This document shows, one piece after another, positions 7,846-15,890 of a stretch of 19,768 nt of DNA (position 1 is the first letter of the stretch; every line of letters starts with the position of its first letter). The DNA lies in contig CANJDA010000022.1 of NCBI GenBank assembly GCA_947472705.1, positions 1-19,768 on the forward strand, written 5' to 3'. Origin of the DNA: Flavobacteriaceae bacterium (GTDB taxonomy: Bacteria; Bacteroidota; Bacteroidia; Flavobacteriales; Flavobacteriaceae). The position numbers and the translations under genes were made by a program. Under the pieces are notes generated by a model, which saw only the letters and a program-made list of their open reading frames with translations, ran no database searches and had not been told where the DNA came from.

Positions 7846-8946
7846 ATGAAAATTATCCTAGATAATATTATTTTTTCTCATGTCAAACAAGGAGGTGTTT
7901 CAAATTATTGGTTTGAAATGTCTAAATTTATGATTAACAAAAAGACAGATGATATTTCCTTTTATGATGAGAAAAATGCAATGCTTAATTTTCACAGAAA
8001 ACAACTTATTATCCCTAAAGATAAGCTAACAGTAAATGATTCATCGATTAATTCTTCAATAAAAACTAGGCTTTCAAAAGTTAAAATAACAACAGAAGAT
8101 TATTTTATTTATCATTCAAGTTATTACAGACCTTTGGTTGGTAGTAAGAATTATGATGAGGTAACTACAATTCATGATTTCACACACAATTATTATGCAA
8201 GTTTATTTAAAAAAATTATTCATAATAAACTGAAGTATAATTGTATTAAGAGATCAAAAGGGATTATTTGTATTTCTGAAAGTACTTATGCTGATTTAAA
8301 AAAGTTTTGCCCCCAAAATAAAAACCAAAAAGTAGCTATTATTCACAATGGTGTTAGCGATGATTATCATTTAATTGACAAAGCTAATAATTTATTGGCA
8401 AGTCAATACATTCAAGCTCACGATTTGAATAGACCTTATATTCTTTTTGTAGGCGGAAGGATAAATTACAAGAATTTTAATTTTGTCGCGCAACTGCTAA
8501 AGGAACAGAAAGAGTTTTGTCTTGTAATTGTTGGTGAAAGACTTAATTCAAGCGAAATAAAGCTTTTTGACAAAGAAAGCATCAACAGAGTGAGAGTTAT
8601 CTCAAATTTAGAAAACTCGCAGTTAAATATGCTTTATAATTATGCTCATGCACTCATATATCCATCAAGCTATGAAGGATTTGGCATCCCAATTATAGAA
8701 GCTATGAAAGCAGGTTGTCCAGTTTTGGCTTTAAGGAATTCTTCTATTATTGAAGTTTCTGGTAATGCAGGCATTTTAGAAAACAACTTGAACCTTTCTG
8801 GATTTATAAAAGGGCTGAAGGATTTAAATAGTTCTAATTTCAGAACAGAAATGATTAATAGGGGGTTAGAGCAGTCAATCAAATTCAGTTGGGAAAAATG
8901 TTGTAATGAAACCTACGATTTTTATAATGAAATATACAATCACTAG
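7846..8946 (+). CDS. Glycosyltransferase family 4
   Basis: A 366-residue GT-B fold enzyme. The N-terminal domain has the V-K-Q-G-G-V-S-N-Y loop (13-21) and T-T-I-H-D-F (107-112). The C-terminal domain has I-L-F-V-G-G-R-I-N-Y-K-N (199-210) and the nucleotide-sugar-binding EX7E motif in Y-E-G-F-G-I-P-I-I-E-A (276-286; Glu277 and Glu285), then a G-C-P-V-L-A block and G-N-A-G-I (306-310). It is cytoplasmic or peripheral to the membrane and retains its sugar's anomeric configuration. The T-T-I-H-D-F-T type is often seen in mannosyl- or rhamnosyl-like GT4s, but the donor cannot be told from sequence alone. It lies 48 bp after the lipoprotein terminator with no clear TAnnTTTG element before it, and its stop overlaps the convergent polymerase gene by 4 bp (CTAG). 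Confidence 0.92.
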   Translation: MKIILDNIIFSHVKQGGVSNYWFEMSKFMINKKTDDISFYDEKNAMLNFHRKQLIIPKDKLTVNDSSINSSIKTRLSKVKITTEDYFIYHSSYYRPLVGSKNYDEVTTIHDFTHNYYASLFKKIIHNKLKYNCIKRSKGIICISESTYADLKKFCPQNKNQKVAIIHNGVSDDYHLIDKANNLLASQYIQAHDLNRPYILFVGGRINYKNFNFVAQLLKEQKEFCLVIVGERLNSSEIKLFDKESINRVRVISNLENSQLNMLYNYAHALIYPSSYEGFGIPIIEAMKAGCPVLALRNSSIIEVSGNAGILENNLNLSGFIKGLKDLNSSNFRTEMINRGLEQSIKFSWEKCCNETYDFYNEIYNH

Positions 8947-10112
8947 TTTTCGGAAGTAGCATTATTATATTCTTTTAGCGAGTAATAAAACAGCCAAACA
9001 AAGAAAAAGAACTCAGGAGGAAAGTAATGTCCATCTCGGAAGAGTTTCAGTAAAAAATAGATATAGACACCTTGTGCAAAAATATAATCCTTACTCGAAA
9101 AGCATTTAGAGGCTTTATACATTATAAAAAACACAAGAGCTATTCCTATAATGCCAAAATCGGAACAAATACGCGCAAATAAGGAATTGGCATCAAATGA
9201 ATTGTCATGTTCCTTATGTTGAATTCGGATGTATTTAGGGGGCCTCATCTCTTTTGAATAGATTTCGGTATGCATATAATGATGACTTCCTATACCGCTT
9301 CCTAAAGGATGGTCTGTCATATTTTTTTTTGTTATAAAAAGATTACTTATCAGTACATAGGAACTCAAATTGGTGTTTTCGTCAAATTTTCCTGTATTGA
9401 TAACATTTAAGGAGTTATAAGTGTCATCCACCCGCATACTAAAAAAAGGAAGTTCCTTATAGGCAAGATAGAATGTTAGGGCGACCAAAGGTAAAAGCAT
9501 AAGCAAATACCTCATCCTTTTGATGGTTAAATTCGGAATCAATAAAATAAGCCCACAACCTATATAACCAATGGAAGAGTTTGAAAGCACCAGAGTTCCG
9601 AATATAATTGCAAATGACCAATATTTTCTTGTTTTAAAAAAATAATAACATGCGGGTAATACCACGACCACATAGTGAGCGGGTTCCTTAAAAATACTGT
9701 TCAGCCTTCCGTCAGCATAATTAATTCCGCCAAAGTAAAACAGGTAGCCAATAATAGCTACATAGACACACATATTCCCATAAACCTTAATTAATTCAAT
9801 AGGTTTATATAGGGAAACAAAATTATAGTAATAAATACCGGTGATTCCGATTCCGAAAATTTGGGCCAGCATATAATTATAGGGAATCCAAATTAACGTA
9901 TAGGTTATAATTCCGTGGATAAAAAAGAAAAGTAATAGCAACACAAAGTATTTATTTACAATGAGTTTTTTTATCCTTATTAATAAAATATAATTAGTTA
10001 AGATAATCAGATACAAGAGCTTCCAATCAATAATAAAATTAAAAAAGAAGGCTTCCGTAAATATGGCAAATACAGAGGAATACAGAAGATAATCTTTTAT
10101 GGCTATTTTCAT
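8943..10112 (-). CDS. O-antigen polymerase-type membrane protein (Wzy-like), second of three
   Basis: A 389-residue polytopic membrane protein with about ten hydrophobic helices. It has a large polar loop (roughly residues 215-320) containing H-P-L-G-S-G-I-G-S-H-H, then S-L-F-A-R-I-C-S-D-F-G-I-I-G at the start of the following helix. The G-x-G-x-x-H pattern before S-D-F-G-I-I-G is common in Wzy-type polymerases. An in-frame TTG at 10136 would add eight residues, but it falls inside a -7 element at 10134-10141, so the ATG at 10110-10112 is the better start. It lies downstream of the FkbM gene on the same strand, 215 bp away with its own promoter. Its 3' end overlaps the convergent GT4 gene by 4 bp. 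Sequence is highly divergent from the other two Wzy-like proteins here. Confidence 0.8.
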   Translation of the reverse strand: MKIAIKDYLLYSSVFAIFTEAFFFNFIIDWKLLYLIILTNYILLIRIKKLIVNKYFVLLLLFFFIHGIITYTLIWIPYNYMLAQIFGIGITGIYYYNFVSLYKPIELIKVYGNMCVYVAIIGYLFYFGGINYADGRLNSIFKEPAHYVVVVLPACYYFFKTRKYWSFAIIFGTLVLSNSSIGYIGCGLILLIPNLTIKRMRYLLMLLPLVALTFYLAYKELPFFSMRVDDTYNSLNVINTGKFDENTNLSSYVLISNLFITKKNMTDHPLGSGIGSHHYMHTEIYSKEMRPPKYIRIQHKEHDNSFDANSLFARICSDFGIIGIALVFFIMYKASKCFSSKDYIFAQGVYIYFLLKLFRDGHYFPPEFFFFVWLFYYSLKEYNNATSEN

Positions 10113-10133
10113 TAAAGCGATTTTTTGTAAAAC

Positions 10134-10165
10134 CAAATATACAAATGATTATTATTTTGGCTCAA
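10134..10165 (-). promoter_or_regulatory. Putative promoter of the second wzy-like gene
   Basis: On the minus strand, TTTG (-33 type, plus-strand CAAA at 10163-10166) is followed after 21 bp by TATATTTG (plus-strand CAAATATA at 10134-10141). Both elements match the Bacteroidota consensus. Transcription would start near 10128-10130, giving a short leader of about 17 nt before the ATG at 10112. Confidence 0.6.
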
Positions 10166-10327
10166 ATAAGTTATACCATTATATACCTTTATAGGATTGT
10201 TGTAATTAGAAATAATGGCATCAATATTAACATCCTAAGGAATATTTTTTGACCTTGTCTAATATTAAATAAATCATTCTGCCCTTGTTATAGGCTTGTA
10301 TAATAACCGAAATTTTTTTTCATAAAA
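10137..10327. other. Intergenic gap between fkbM and the second wzy-like gene
   Basis: A 191-bp AT-rich gap. It contains the minus-strand promoter near 10134-10165. No reading frame, repeat or convincing terminator for the fkbM transcript is seen in it; a weak GTTAT/ATAAC pairing around 10288-10308 is too short to call. Confidence 0.5.
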
Positions 10328-11065
10328 TTATTTATAAAACACACCATCAACCTCCATCAGTTTCCCAGAAACTTTATCATAAAAGCCAGTTTCAATTGTC
10401 ATGAGATGAAAACCATAGCTATTAAGTTTTGTCGTCATCTCTTGAAATGTCAAAGCACCATTATATGAAGGAATAAGCGCCATTTCCAATTGAATTCCCA
10501 ATATATTTTTTAAGGATTCTTTAGCTCCTTCCAATACTAAGCTTTCATATCCTTGAGTGTCAATTTTTAAATAAATATTCTTGTTTTTAATATTTAGAGA
10601 CTCAAAGAGAGAGTCTAACTTTTTAATATCAATTTCTTCTTTTTTAATAAAGGAAGCATCGGGAGCACTTTCTGTTAATTCAGGCAAACTATCAAGTAAT
10701 GAGCTACTAACAGAATTTTTAGAAATATTGATTCTGGTCTTACCATCGCGTTCTCCTAAAGAAGAATGATGTATTTCCCATAAAGCATCATTTCTAGAAG
10801 TCTTTTTTAATTTTTCAAAAGCCTCTGATGTTGGCTCAAAAGAAATGATCTTGCCTTTATATCCAATGTTTCTCATCTCACTACCATATTGACCAATATT
10901 AGCACCAACGTCAATAATGACATCAATATTATAATGTTGTAATAGTTTAATTCTACGGTCTAATTCAGGAGTCGGGTATTTGACTATTTCTAATCCAGAA
11001 ATGGCGTTTAGTGCGCGTTTAATTTTTAGTAAAAAACGCTTGTTTTTGTATATAAAATTATTCAT
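10328..11065 (-). CDS. FkbM-family SAM-dependent methyltransferase
   Basis: A 245-residue methyltransferase. The SAM-binding motif I is I-D-V-G-A-N-I-G-Q-Y (51-60), motif II I-S-F-E-P (74-78), and the FkbM signature Y-L-K-I-D-T-Q-G-Y-E is at 165-174, followed by L-V-L-E-G-A. FkbM enzymes O-methylate hydroxyl groups and are common in glycan loci, where they methylate sugars or act on lipid-linked repeats. The first ~30 residues are basic and could contact the membrane. Its ATG at 11063-11065 overlaps the end of the upstream flippase gene by 8 bp, so the two are co-translated. The exact target sugar is unknown. Confidence 0.9.
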   Translation of the reverse strand: MNNFIYKNKRFLLKIKRALNAISGLEIVKYPTPELDRRIKLLQHYNIDVIIDVGANIGQYGSEMRNIGYKGKIISFEPTSEAFEKLKKTSRNDALWEIHHSSLGERDGKTRINISKNSVSSSLLDSLPELTESAPDASFIKKEEIDIKKLDSLFESLNIKNKNIYLKIDTQGYESLVLEGAKESLKNILGIQLEMALIPSYNGALTFQEMTTKLNSYGFHLMTIETGFYDKVSGKLMEVDGVFYK

Positions 11066-12383
11066 CTGATTTTATTTTGTAAACAATATTGTAACATTCA
11101 TAAGGAATATATACAATCCAAATCAATAGTATTAACATGGTTGAAATTACAACACTATTTATTCCGTAATTCAGTTTTATAAAATAATAAGACAACGGAA
11201 TTTTCAACACAACACTTATGAGCAAAAGTATTATATATTTATTTAATTTCCCTATTCCGTTTAAAAAGAAGGTGTAAAAGGTCACAAACACCCTAAAAAC
11301 GGTTACTACAGCAGTAAAAAGTATCAATCCGTTAGGCAAAACTACTTTGTCTTTTATCCAAATGGAAATAACAAAGGGACAGATAATCGAAATAAAACAA
11401 ATAAAAAGCAACATTGCTATAAAAAGGAGATTGAACCTTTTGAAGGATGCCAATAAAACCGATTTATTATTTTCAATGTAATTTTTAGCAAACATTGACC
11501 ATAATGGAGATAAGGTAGCAAAAAGAATCATAATGGGAAACTGAAAATACTTATTAACTACCTCATAAGGAACTATATCTTTTGGGCCAAACACGTTGGA
11601 AAGAATATAATTATCTGAAGAAAAAACAAATAATAACCCAACTTGTATAATCATGTATTTTGTTCCAAGAACAATGATTTCTTTTAAAAATTCTTTTGAT
11701 GTTTTTTCTGTTGTTTTTAGGTTTAGTTTTTCCTTATAAAAGAAAAATAAGGTATAAAGAGTATTAACAAAAAAACAAACCAAACCGTTTGACAAGGTTA
11801 TGTATAATAATTTGTTTTCACTACTGATGTTTGGAACCAAAAACATTAAAACTAAGAGTGAGACTAGAAATAATAATTGATTTACCGCAATGGATTGTTC
11901 GGCATACTTCCCTTTTAAAAAGGCTACAAACAAAGATTTATGGACATTAAATATAAAGTTTAAACAAAAAAAGAACATATTTAGGATAAATAATTCTTTT
12001 ACAAATCTCGAAGAGTGGATAGGAATTTTTAAAACTGTTTTTAAGTCAAGAAAAAAAATCAAACACAGAAAAAAGACAAACAAACAAAAAGCAATATAAG
12101 CTGTTATTTTATAGGTTGATTTGAGATAACTCTTAAGTAAATCTTGTTTGTTTTCGTATATTAGAACAGGGATTTTAGTTTTTAAAACACTCGCCAATCC
12201 AAAATCCATCAATAATACCCATTGAAATAGTGCAAAAACTAATACCCAAAGGCCATAATCAGTATCACCTAAATAACGAATCAGGATAGGAATTGAAACA
12301 AACAAAGACAATCCTGAAATTCCTTTATAAAAACCACTCATTATTAAGTGATTATGGGTTGTTTTTTTTAATGTAGAAGTCAA
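11058..12383 (-). CDS. Wzx-like polysaccharide flippase (MOP superfamily)
   Basis: A 441-residue protein with about twelve hydrophobic helices in the pattern of polysaccharide exporters of the MOP/MATE-like superfamily. The N-terminal block G-F-Y-K-G-I-S-G then I-P-I-L-I-R-Y-L-G and D-Y-G-L-W-V is typical of Wzx: a helix ending R/N-Y-L-G with the D-Y-G-x-W turn. It would move undecaprenyl-linked repeats across the inner membrane. The long frame begins at a TTG (12381-12383) directly after an in-frame stop; the first ATG is at 12341, 14 codons later. I keep 12383 because residues 4-14 look like the short polar lead that precedes helix 1 in relatives, but the ATG is a real alternative. It is first in a minus-strand operon with the FkbM gene. 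Confidence 0.88.
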   Translation of the reverse strand: MTSTLKKTTHNHLIMSGFYKGISGLSLFVSIPILIRYLGDTDYGLWVLVFALFQWVLLMDFGLASVLKTKIPVLIYENKQDLLKSYLKSTYKITAYIAFCLFVFFLCLIFFLDLKTVLKIPIHSSRFVKELFILNMFFFCLNFIFNVHKSLFVAFLKGKYAEQSIAVNQLLFLVSLLVLMFLVPNISSENKLLYITLSNGLVCFFVNTLYTLFFFYKEKLNLKTTEKTSKEFLKEIIVLGTKYMIIQVGLLFVFSSDNYILSNVFGPKDIVPYEVVNKYFQFPIMILFATLSPLWSMFAKNYIENNKSVLLASFKRFNLLFIAMLLFICFISIICPFVISIWIKDKVVLPNGLILFTAVVTVFRVFVTFYTFFLNGIGKLNKYIILLLISVVLKIPLSYYFIKLNYGINSVVISTMLILLIWIVYIPYECYNIVYKIKSDE

Positions 12384-12457
12384 TATTTAGTTATTTTTTA
12401 GTAACTCAAGTGAACAATTGCTTAATGGGCAAAAATAACATCTTGTTTGATATGGAG

Positions 12458-12486
12458 CAAAGATAAAGGAAACCTTTAATAACCAA
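12458..12486 (-). promoter_or_regulatory. Putative promoter of the wzx-fkbM operon
   Basis: Minus-strand TTG (plus-strand CAA at 12484-12486) is followed after 18 bp by TATCTTTG (plus-strand CAAAGATA at 12458-12465), matching TTG-N19-TAnnTTTG closely. A second possible -7 element, TATTTTTG, lies at 12430-12437. Either would give a leader of 40 to 110 nt, depending on which promoter and start codon are used. Confidence 0.5.
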
Positions 12487-12562
12487 TTTTTATTTGAGAA
12501 AATTCCATATATTCTAATGGAAAAATTATAATATTGTGATTTCCAAAAAAGCAAATTATTAA

Positions 12563-13312
12563 ATGACAATTCAAATTTTAGGAATACAATTTTTCAAAGG
12601 TAAAGTAGATGATGTATTCTATTTTTTAAGAGATAGAGGAGGGCTCCTTACTGTACCAGCCGCACCAGCTTTAGTGACTATTTCAAATGATTCTCATTAT
12701 TACAAATCCTTGTTGAAATCCGATATTGTAATTCCGGATAGTGGATACATGGTTTTGGTTTGGAATCTTTTTTTTAAAAACAAAATTCCTAAAATTTCTG
12801 GTCTAGAGTTTATCAATTTTTTTCTTGACAACTCAGAAACTATAAAAGATGACAAGATTTTTTTGGTAAATCCTTCTGATTTAGATGGAATAATTAACAA
12901 AGATTTTCTAAACACTAAAGGATTTAGTTTAGCAAAGGAAAATGTCTACACAGCTCCTTTTTACAATGGAAATGTAAATGACAATCAGTTATTAGAATTG
13001 ATAGAACAACAAAAACCAAAATGGATTTTTATCAATATAGGTGGGGGAACACAAGAAAAACTAGGGCTTTTTTTAAAAAATAACTTATCTTATTCTCCTG
13101 CAATACTTTGTACAGGAGCTGCATTGGCATTTAAAACCGGAAGACAAGCCAATGTGCCTGTTTGGGCAGATTATCTATATATGGGTTGGTTCATGAGATG
13201 CTTGTCTAATCCGAAAGTTTTTGTTCCTAGATATTTAAGTGGCTTCAGGCTTTTAAAAATGATTTTAGTTAATAAATCTAATATGATAGTACCTAATAAA
13301 AATAATTCATAA
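12563..13312 (+). CDS. WecG/TagA/CpsF-family glycosyltransferase (GT26), divergent
   Basis: A 249-residue GT26 enzyme. The family landmarks are present but altered: V-P-A-A-P-A-L-V-T-I (31-40) in the place of the usual N-P-x-x-V motif, P-D-S-G-Y-M-V (58-64) in place of D-G-x-G, keeping the likely catalytic Asp59, and I-N-I-G-G-G-T-Q-E-K (157-166) for the G-x-P-K-Q-E motif. C-T-G-A-A-L-A-F-K-T-G-R-Q-A (183-196) and V-P-V-W-A-D-Y-L-Y-M-G-W (198-209) correspond to the family's G-V-G-G-x-F-D-F-x-A-G block and its A-P-x-W-x-Q-x-x-G-L-E-W block. The C-terminal basic tail probably attaches the enzyme to the membrane. GT26 enzymes use UDP-ManNAc or UDP-ManNAcA, or occasionally glucose. The wecB fragment at the right edge of the window would supply UDP-ManNAc. 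It is divergent from the wzx operon and is 64 bp upstream of the epimerase gene, likely in one unit with it. Confidence 0.85.
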   Translation: MTIQILGIQFFKGKVDDVFYFLRDRGGLLTVPAAPALVTISNDSHYYKSLLKSDIVIPDSGYMVLVWNLFFKNKIPKISGLEFINFFLDNSETIKDDKIFLVNPSDLDGIINKDFLNTKGFSLAKENVYTAPFYNGNVNDNQLLELIEQQKPKWIFINIGGGTQEKLGLFLKNNLSYSPAILCTGAALAFKTGRQANVPVWADYLYMGWFMRCLSNPKVFVPRYLSGFRLLKMILVNKSNMIVPNKNNS

Positions 13313-13376
13313 ATTCGCGACTTCAAAAATCTGATTATCATAATTAAAAAGAATAAATTCACAGAGTTCAATTAAA

Positions 13377-14336
13377 ATGAAAAAAATACTGGTATGTGGC
13401 GCAGGTGGCTTTATAGGAGGACACCTTGTTAATAGATTAAAATCGGAAGGATATTGGGTAAGAGGAGTTGATTTAAAAGAAAATGAATACGGAAACAATA
13501 ACTCAGACGAATTTATATTAGGCGATTTGAGAGACCCGGTTGTAGCACAAAATGTGGTAAAAGGAGTCGATGAAGTATATCAATTAGCTGCAGATATGGG
13601 TGGTGCAGGATATATTTTCACAGGAGAGCATGATGCCGATGTTATGAATAATTCAGCATTGTGTAATCTTAATGTTTTAGGAGCATCTCAAAAAGAAGGG
13701 GTAAAAAAAATATTTTACTCTTCTTCAGCTTGTATGTATCCTGAGTATAACCAAATGGATCCAGATAACCCCAAGTGTTCCGAAAACTCAGCATATCCTG
13801 CAGCACCAGATAGTGAGTATGGTTGGGAAAAATTATTTAGCGAAAGACTTTATTTGTCTTACCATAGAAATTATGGTATTGAAGTAAGAATTGCAAGATT
13901 TCATAATATTTTTGGCCCACAAGGGACATGGAATGGAGGTAAAGAAAAAGCACCAGCCGCCATGTGCAGAAAAGCTGCAGAGGCTCAAGACGGAACGTCA
14001 ATTGAGGTCTGGGGAGATGGGAAACAAACACGTTCTTTTTTATATATTGATGAATGTGTTGAAGCGGTTATGAGATTGATGAATTCTGATTTTACGGGTC
14101 CTGTAAATATCGGTTCAGAAGAAATGATTTCTATAAATGATTTTGCAAAAATGGCCATAACAATTTCGGGTAAAAATCTTAAAATTAATAATATACCTGG
14201 ACCAACAGGAGTAAGAGGAAGAAATTCTGACAACAGATTATTGTTTGAGAAATTAAATTGGGCCCCCTCATTACCATTATTAGAAGGCATGAAAAAAACC
14301 TATACATGGATTGAGGAGCAAATCAATGCTAATTAA
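13377..14336 (+). CDS. GDP-mannose 3,5-epimerase-like SDR enzyme
   Basis: A 319-residue extended SDR closely resembling plant GDP-mannose 3,5-epimerase (GME), which makes GDP-L-galactose and GDP-L-gulose from GDP-D-mannose. Seen: the Rossmann C-G-A-G-G-F-I-G-G (7-15), A-A-D-M-G-G-A-G-Y-I (71-80), S-S-S-A-C-M-Y-P-E (115-123), S-E-Y-G-W-E-K (146-152) with Tyr148 and Lys152, R-F-H-N-I-F-G-P-Q-G-T-W (174-185), G-G-K-E-K-A-P-A-A-M-C-R-K (187-199), R-S-F-L-Y-I-D-E-C-V-E (219-229) and G-P-T-G-V-R-G-R-N-S-D-N (275-286). Cys119 and Lys191 correspond to the acid/base pair (Cys145, Lys217 in the Arabidopsis enzyme), so the activity is likely intact. It lies 64 bp after the GT26 gene and is closed by a strong terminator. 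GDP-mannose synthesis genes are not in the window. Another sugar epimerase of the same subfamily is a remaining alternative. Confidence 0.88.
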   Translation: MKKILVCGAGGFIGGHLVNRLKSEGYWVRGVDLKENEYGNNNSDEFILGDLRDPVVAQNVVKGVDEVYQLAADMGGAGYIFTGEHDADVMNNSALCNLNVLGASQKEGVKKIFYSSSACMYPEYNQMDPDNPKCSENSAYPAAPDSEYGWEKLFSERLYLSYHRNYGIEVRIARFHNIFGPQGTWNGGKEKAPAAMCRKAAEAQDGTSIEVWGDGKQTRSFLYIDECVEAVMRLMNSDFTGPVNIGSEEMISINDFAKMAITISGKNLKINNIPGPTGVRGRNSDNRLLFEKLNWAPSLPLLEGMKKTYTWIEEQINAN

Positions 14337-14361
14337 CATATAAGATTAACCCTTTTTAAAT

Positions 14362-14402
14362 AATAAAAACCCCGAAGCCAATTAGGTTTCGGGGTTTTTA
14401 TT
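14362..14402. terminator. Strong bidirectional-type rho-independent terminator
   Basis: Left arm 14362-14379 (AATAAAAACCCCGAAGCC) pairs with right arm 14385-14402 (GGTTTCGGGGTTTTTATT) in an 18-bp stem with one G-U pair and a 5-nt loop, AATTA. A-rich and T-rich arms flank a GC-rich core, so it could stop transcription in either direction. It separates the GT26-epimerase unit from the downstream operon. Confidence 0.95.
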
Positions 14403-14551
14403 TAGTCTTTTTCACTAAGACTTTTGGTTTAGTTTTAATCACAATAATTTGTTTTGTAAATATTTTAATTACAAGAGAAAAAACCATAACTTGCCATAGA
14501 TACAAAACTGTTCAAGACATTTGTTACGTTTTTCGATAGGTGTAAAAAAAA
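14403..14551. other. Intergenic gap before the third wzy/waaL-like gene
   Basis: About 150 bp between the strong terminator and the ATG at 14552. A promoter is expected here, because the terminator closes the upstream unit and three genes follow on the plus strand. Only imperfect matches to TAnnTTTG are seen (GACATTTG near 14515), so the promoter position is uncertain. Confidence 0.4.
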
Positions 14552-15883
14552 ATGAAGTATTTTAAAATCTTTTTCGCCTCATTTTCTTCTGAATTAAATC
14601 AGGAGGTAAATCGAGGAATCTCCGTTTTTTTAATGTTATTGGTATTGCTTTCAATCCCTTTGACTCATTCAGTCAATAGTATTTGTTTAGTATTATTATT
14701 AGCTGTAACATTGTTTTTTTTTAAGAGAAAAAGACTTAAGATAGATTTTAATCTAACTTTACCCATAGTATTATACTTGCTTATGGCCCTTTCTTTTTTT
14801 TGGACCATAAATAAATCATTAACAATCCCTGCACTTTCAAAAGAACTTTCTCTTCTTGTTATTCCGTTATGTTTTATGCTATATGGGGGTTTGACTTTGA
14901 AGCAAAAAAAATTAATTTTGAAATACTACAGTTATGGAGTTCTAGTTTATGCTGTTTTTTATTTAGCCAAAGCAACTGGAAGATATATTTTAACTGGTAA
15001 TACCAATGTTTTTTTCTACCACGAATTGGTTACTAAGGATGTAAACGCCATACATGTTTCTGTCTATATGGCTACTTCGTTCTTTTATTTTTATACCAAA
15101 CAAGCAAAAAAAACTTTTGATTACATAGGCATCATTGTATTATTGACAATAGTTACTTTACTTTCTTCTAAAAATATTATTATAGCATTCGTTGCTTTAA
15201 TAATAGTGTATCATTTATTTTACTCTAAATTGGCCAAACAAATGAGAATGAAGAATTTAATTGTGCTTTCAATGCTAGTGATTTCTCTAGGGTTTATTGG
15301 AAAAATCAAGATGAAATTACGTCAGGAATACGAAACGATTATGACTGACAGTACCGTTAATGATGTAATTTCAAAACGAGACAATACTTTTTATAATGTA
15401 AGCATTAAACAAGCTTGGAACAATAAAACCTTCAACCAAAACGATTTTTTCCCCGGAACAGCTTTTAGAGTTTATCAGTTTAGAATTTTTTTAGAAATGC
15501 TAGTCGAAGATAATATATTTTGGACAGGTTACGGATTAAACGCTTCCTATCCAAAAATAGAAAATAAAGGGTTAAAATATCATGTTTATTTGGGTGATGC
15601 TGCATCAGAAGGTTATCAAAAAAAGAATTTCCACAACCAATACATTCAGAATTTTGCAGAATTAGGACTATTTGGCTTTTTAATATTATTAATGATGTTG
15701 TTTATTAACGTTAAAAATGCTTTTAAATCAAAAGATTTTGTTCATTTTGCTTTCGCATTTCTGATGATAAGTTTATTTTTGACGGAATCATTTTTATGGA
15801 GACAAAGAGGAGTTGTTTTTTTTACAATGATGTATTGTCTTTTTAATTCAGGAATTACTACTAATAATTCCAATGCAGAATAA
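14552..15883 (+). CDS. O-antigen ligase/polymerase-type membrane protein (WaaL/Wzy-like), third of three
   Basis: A 443-residue protein with roughly ten to twelve hydrophobic helices. Its long periplasmic loop (about residues 255-360) is followed by F-H-N-Q-Y-I-Q-N-F-A-E-L-G-L-F-G-F (His361, Asn362), the H-N-x-x-x-x-x-x-x-E-x-G hallmark of the O-antigen ligase domain (Wzy_C). It is the best match of the three to the classic ligase pattern. Functions of this superfamily include Wzy polymerisation, transfer of O-antigen to lipid A-core and protein O-glycosylation; sequence alone does not separate them. The start is the ATG at 14552, about 150 bp after the strong terminator. I see no convincing TAnnTTTG in that gap; the nearest is GACATTTG at about 14515-14522, with one mismatch. 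Its 3' end overlaps the first possible start of the decarboxylase gene. Confidence 0.82.
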   Translation: MKYFKIFFASFSSELNQEVNRGISVFLMLLVLLSIPLTHSVNSICLVLLLAVTLFFFKRKRLKIDFNLTLPIVLYLLMALSFFWTINKSLTIPALSKELSLLVIPLCFMLYGGLTLKQKKLILKYYSYGVLVYAVFYLAKATGRYILTGNTNVFFYHELVTKDVNAIHVSVYMATSFFYFYTKQAKKTFDYIGIIVLLTIVTLLSSKNIIIAFVALIIVYHLFYSKLAKQMRMKNLIVLSMLVISLGFIGKIKMKLRQEYETIMTDSTVNDVISKRDNTFYNVSIKQAWNNKTFNQNDFFPGTAFRVYQFRIFLEMLVEDNIFWTGYGLNASYPKIENKGLKYHVYLGDAASEGYQKKNFHNQYIQNFAELGLFGFLILLMMLFINVKNAFKSKDFVHFAFAFLMISLFLTESFLWRQRGVVFFTMMYCLFNSGITTNNSNAE

Positions 15884-15890
15884 AACTTAT

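Noticed and set aside
10260..10320. Possible terminator after the fkbM gene
   Set aside because: Only a five-base pairing with no T-run in the right place; too weak to call.
12387..12569. A 60-codon minus-strand frame before the flippase gene
   Set aside because: It spans the divergent promoter region and has no motif or family resemblance. The promoter at 12458-12486 lies within it, which suggests non-coding DNA.
13985..14290. A 101-codon frame on the minus strand opposite the GDP-mannose epimerase-like gene
   Set aside because: It is fully antisense to a strongly conserved gene and has no recognisable motif or promoter of its own.
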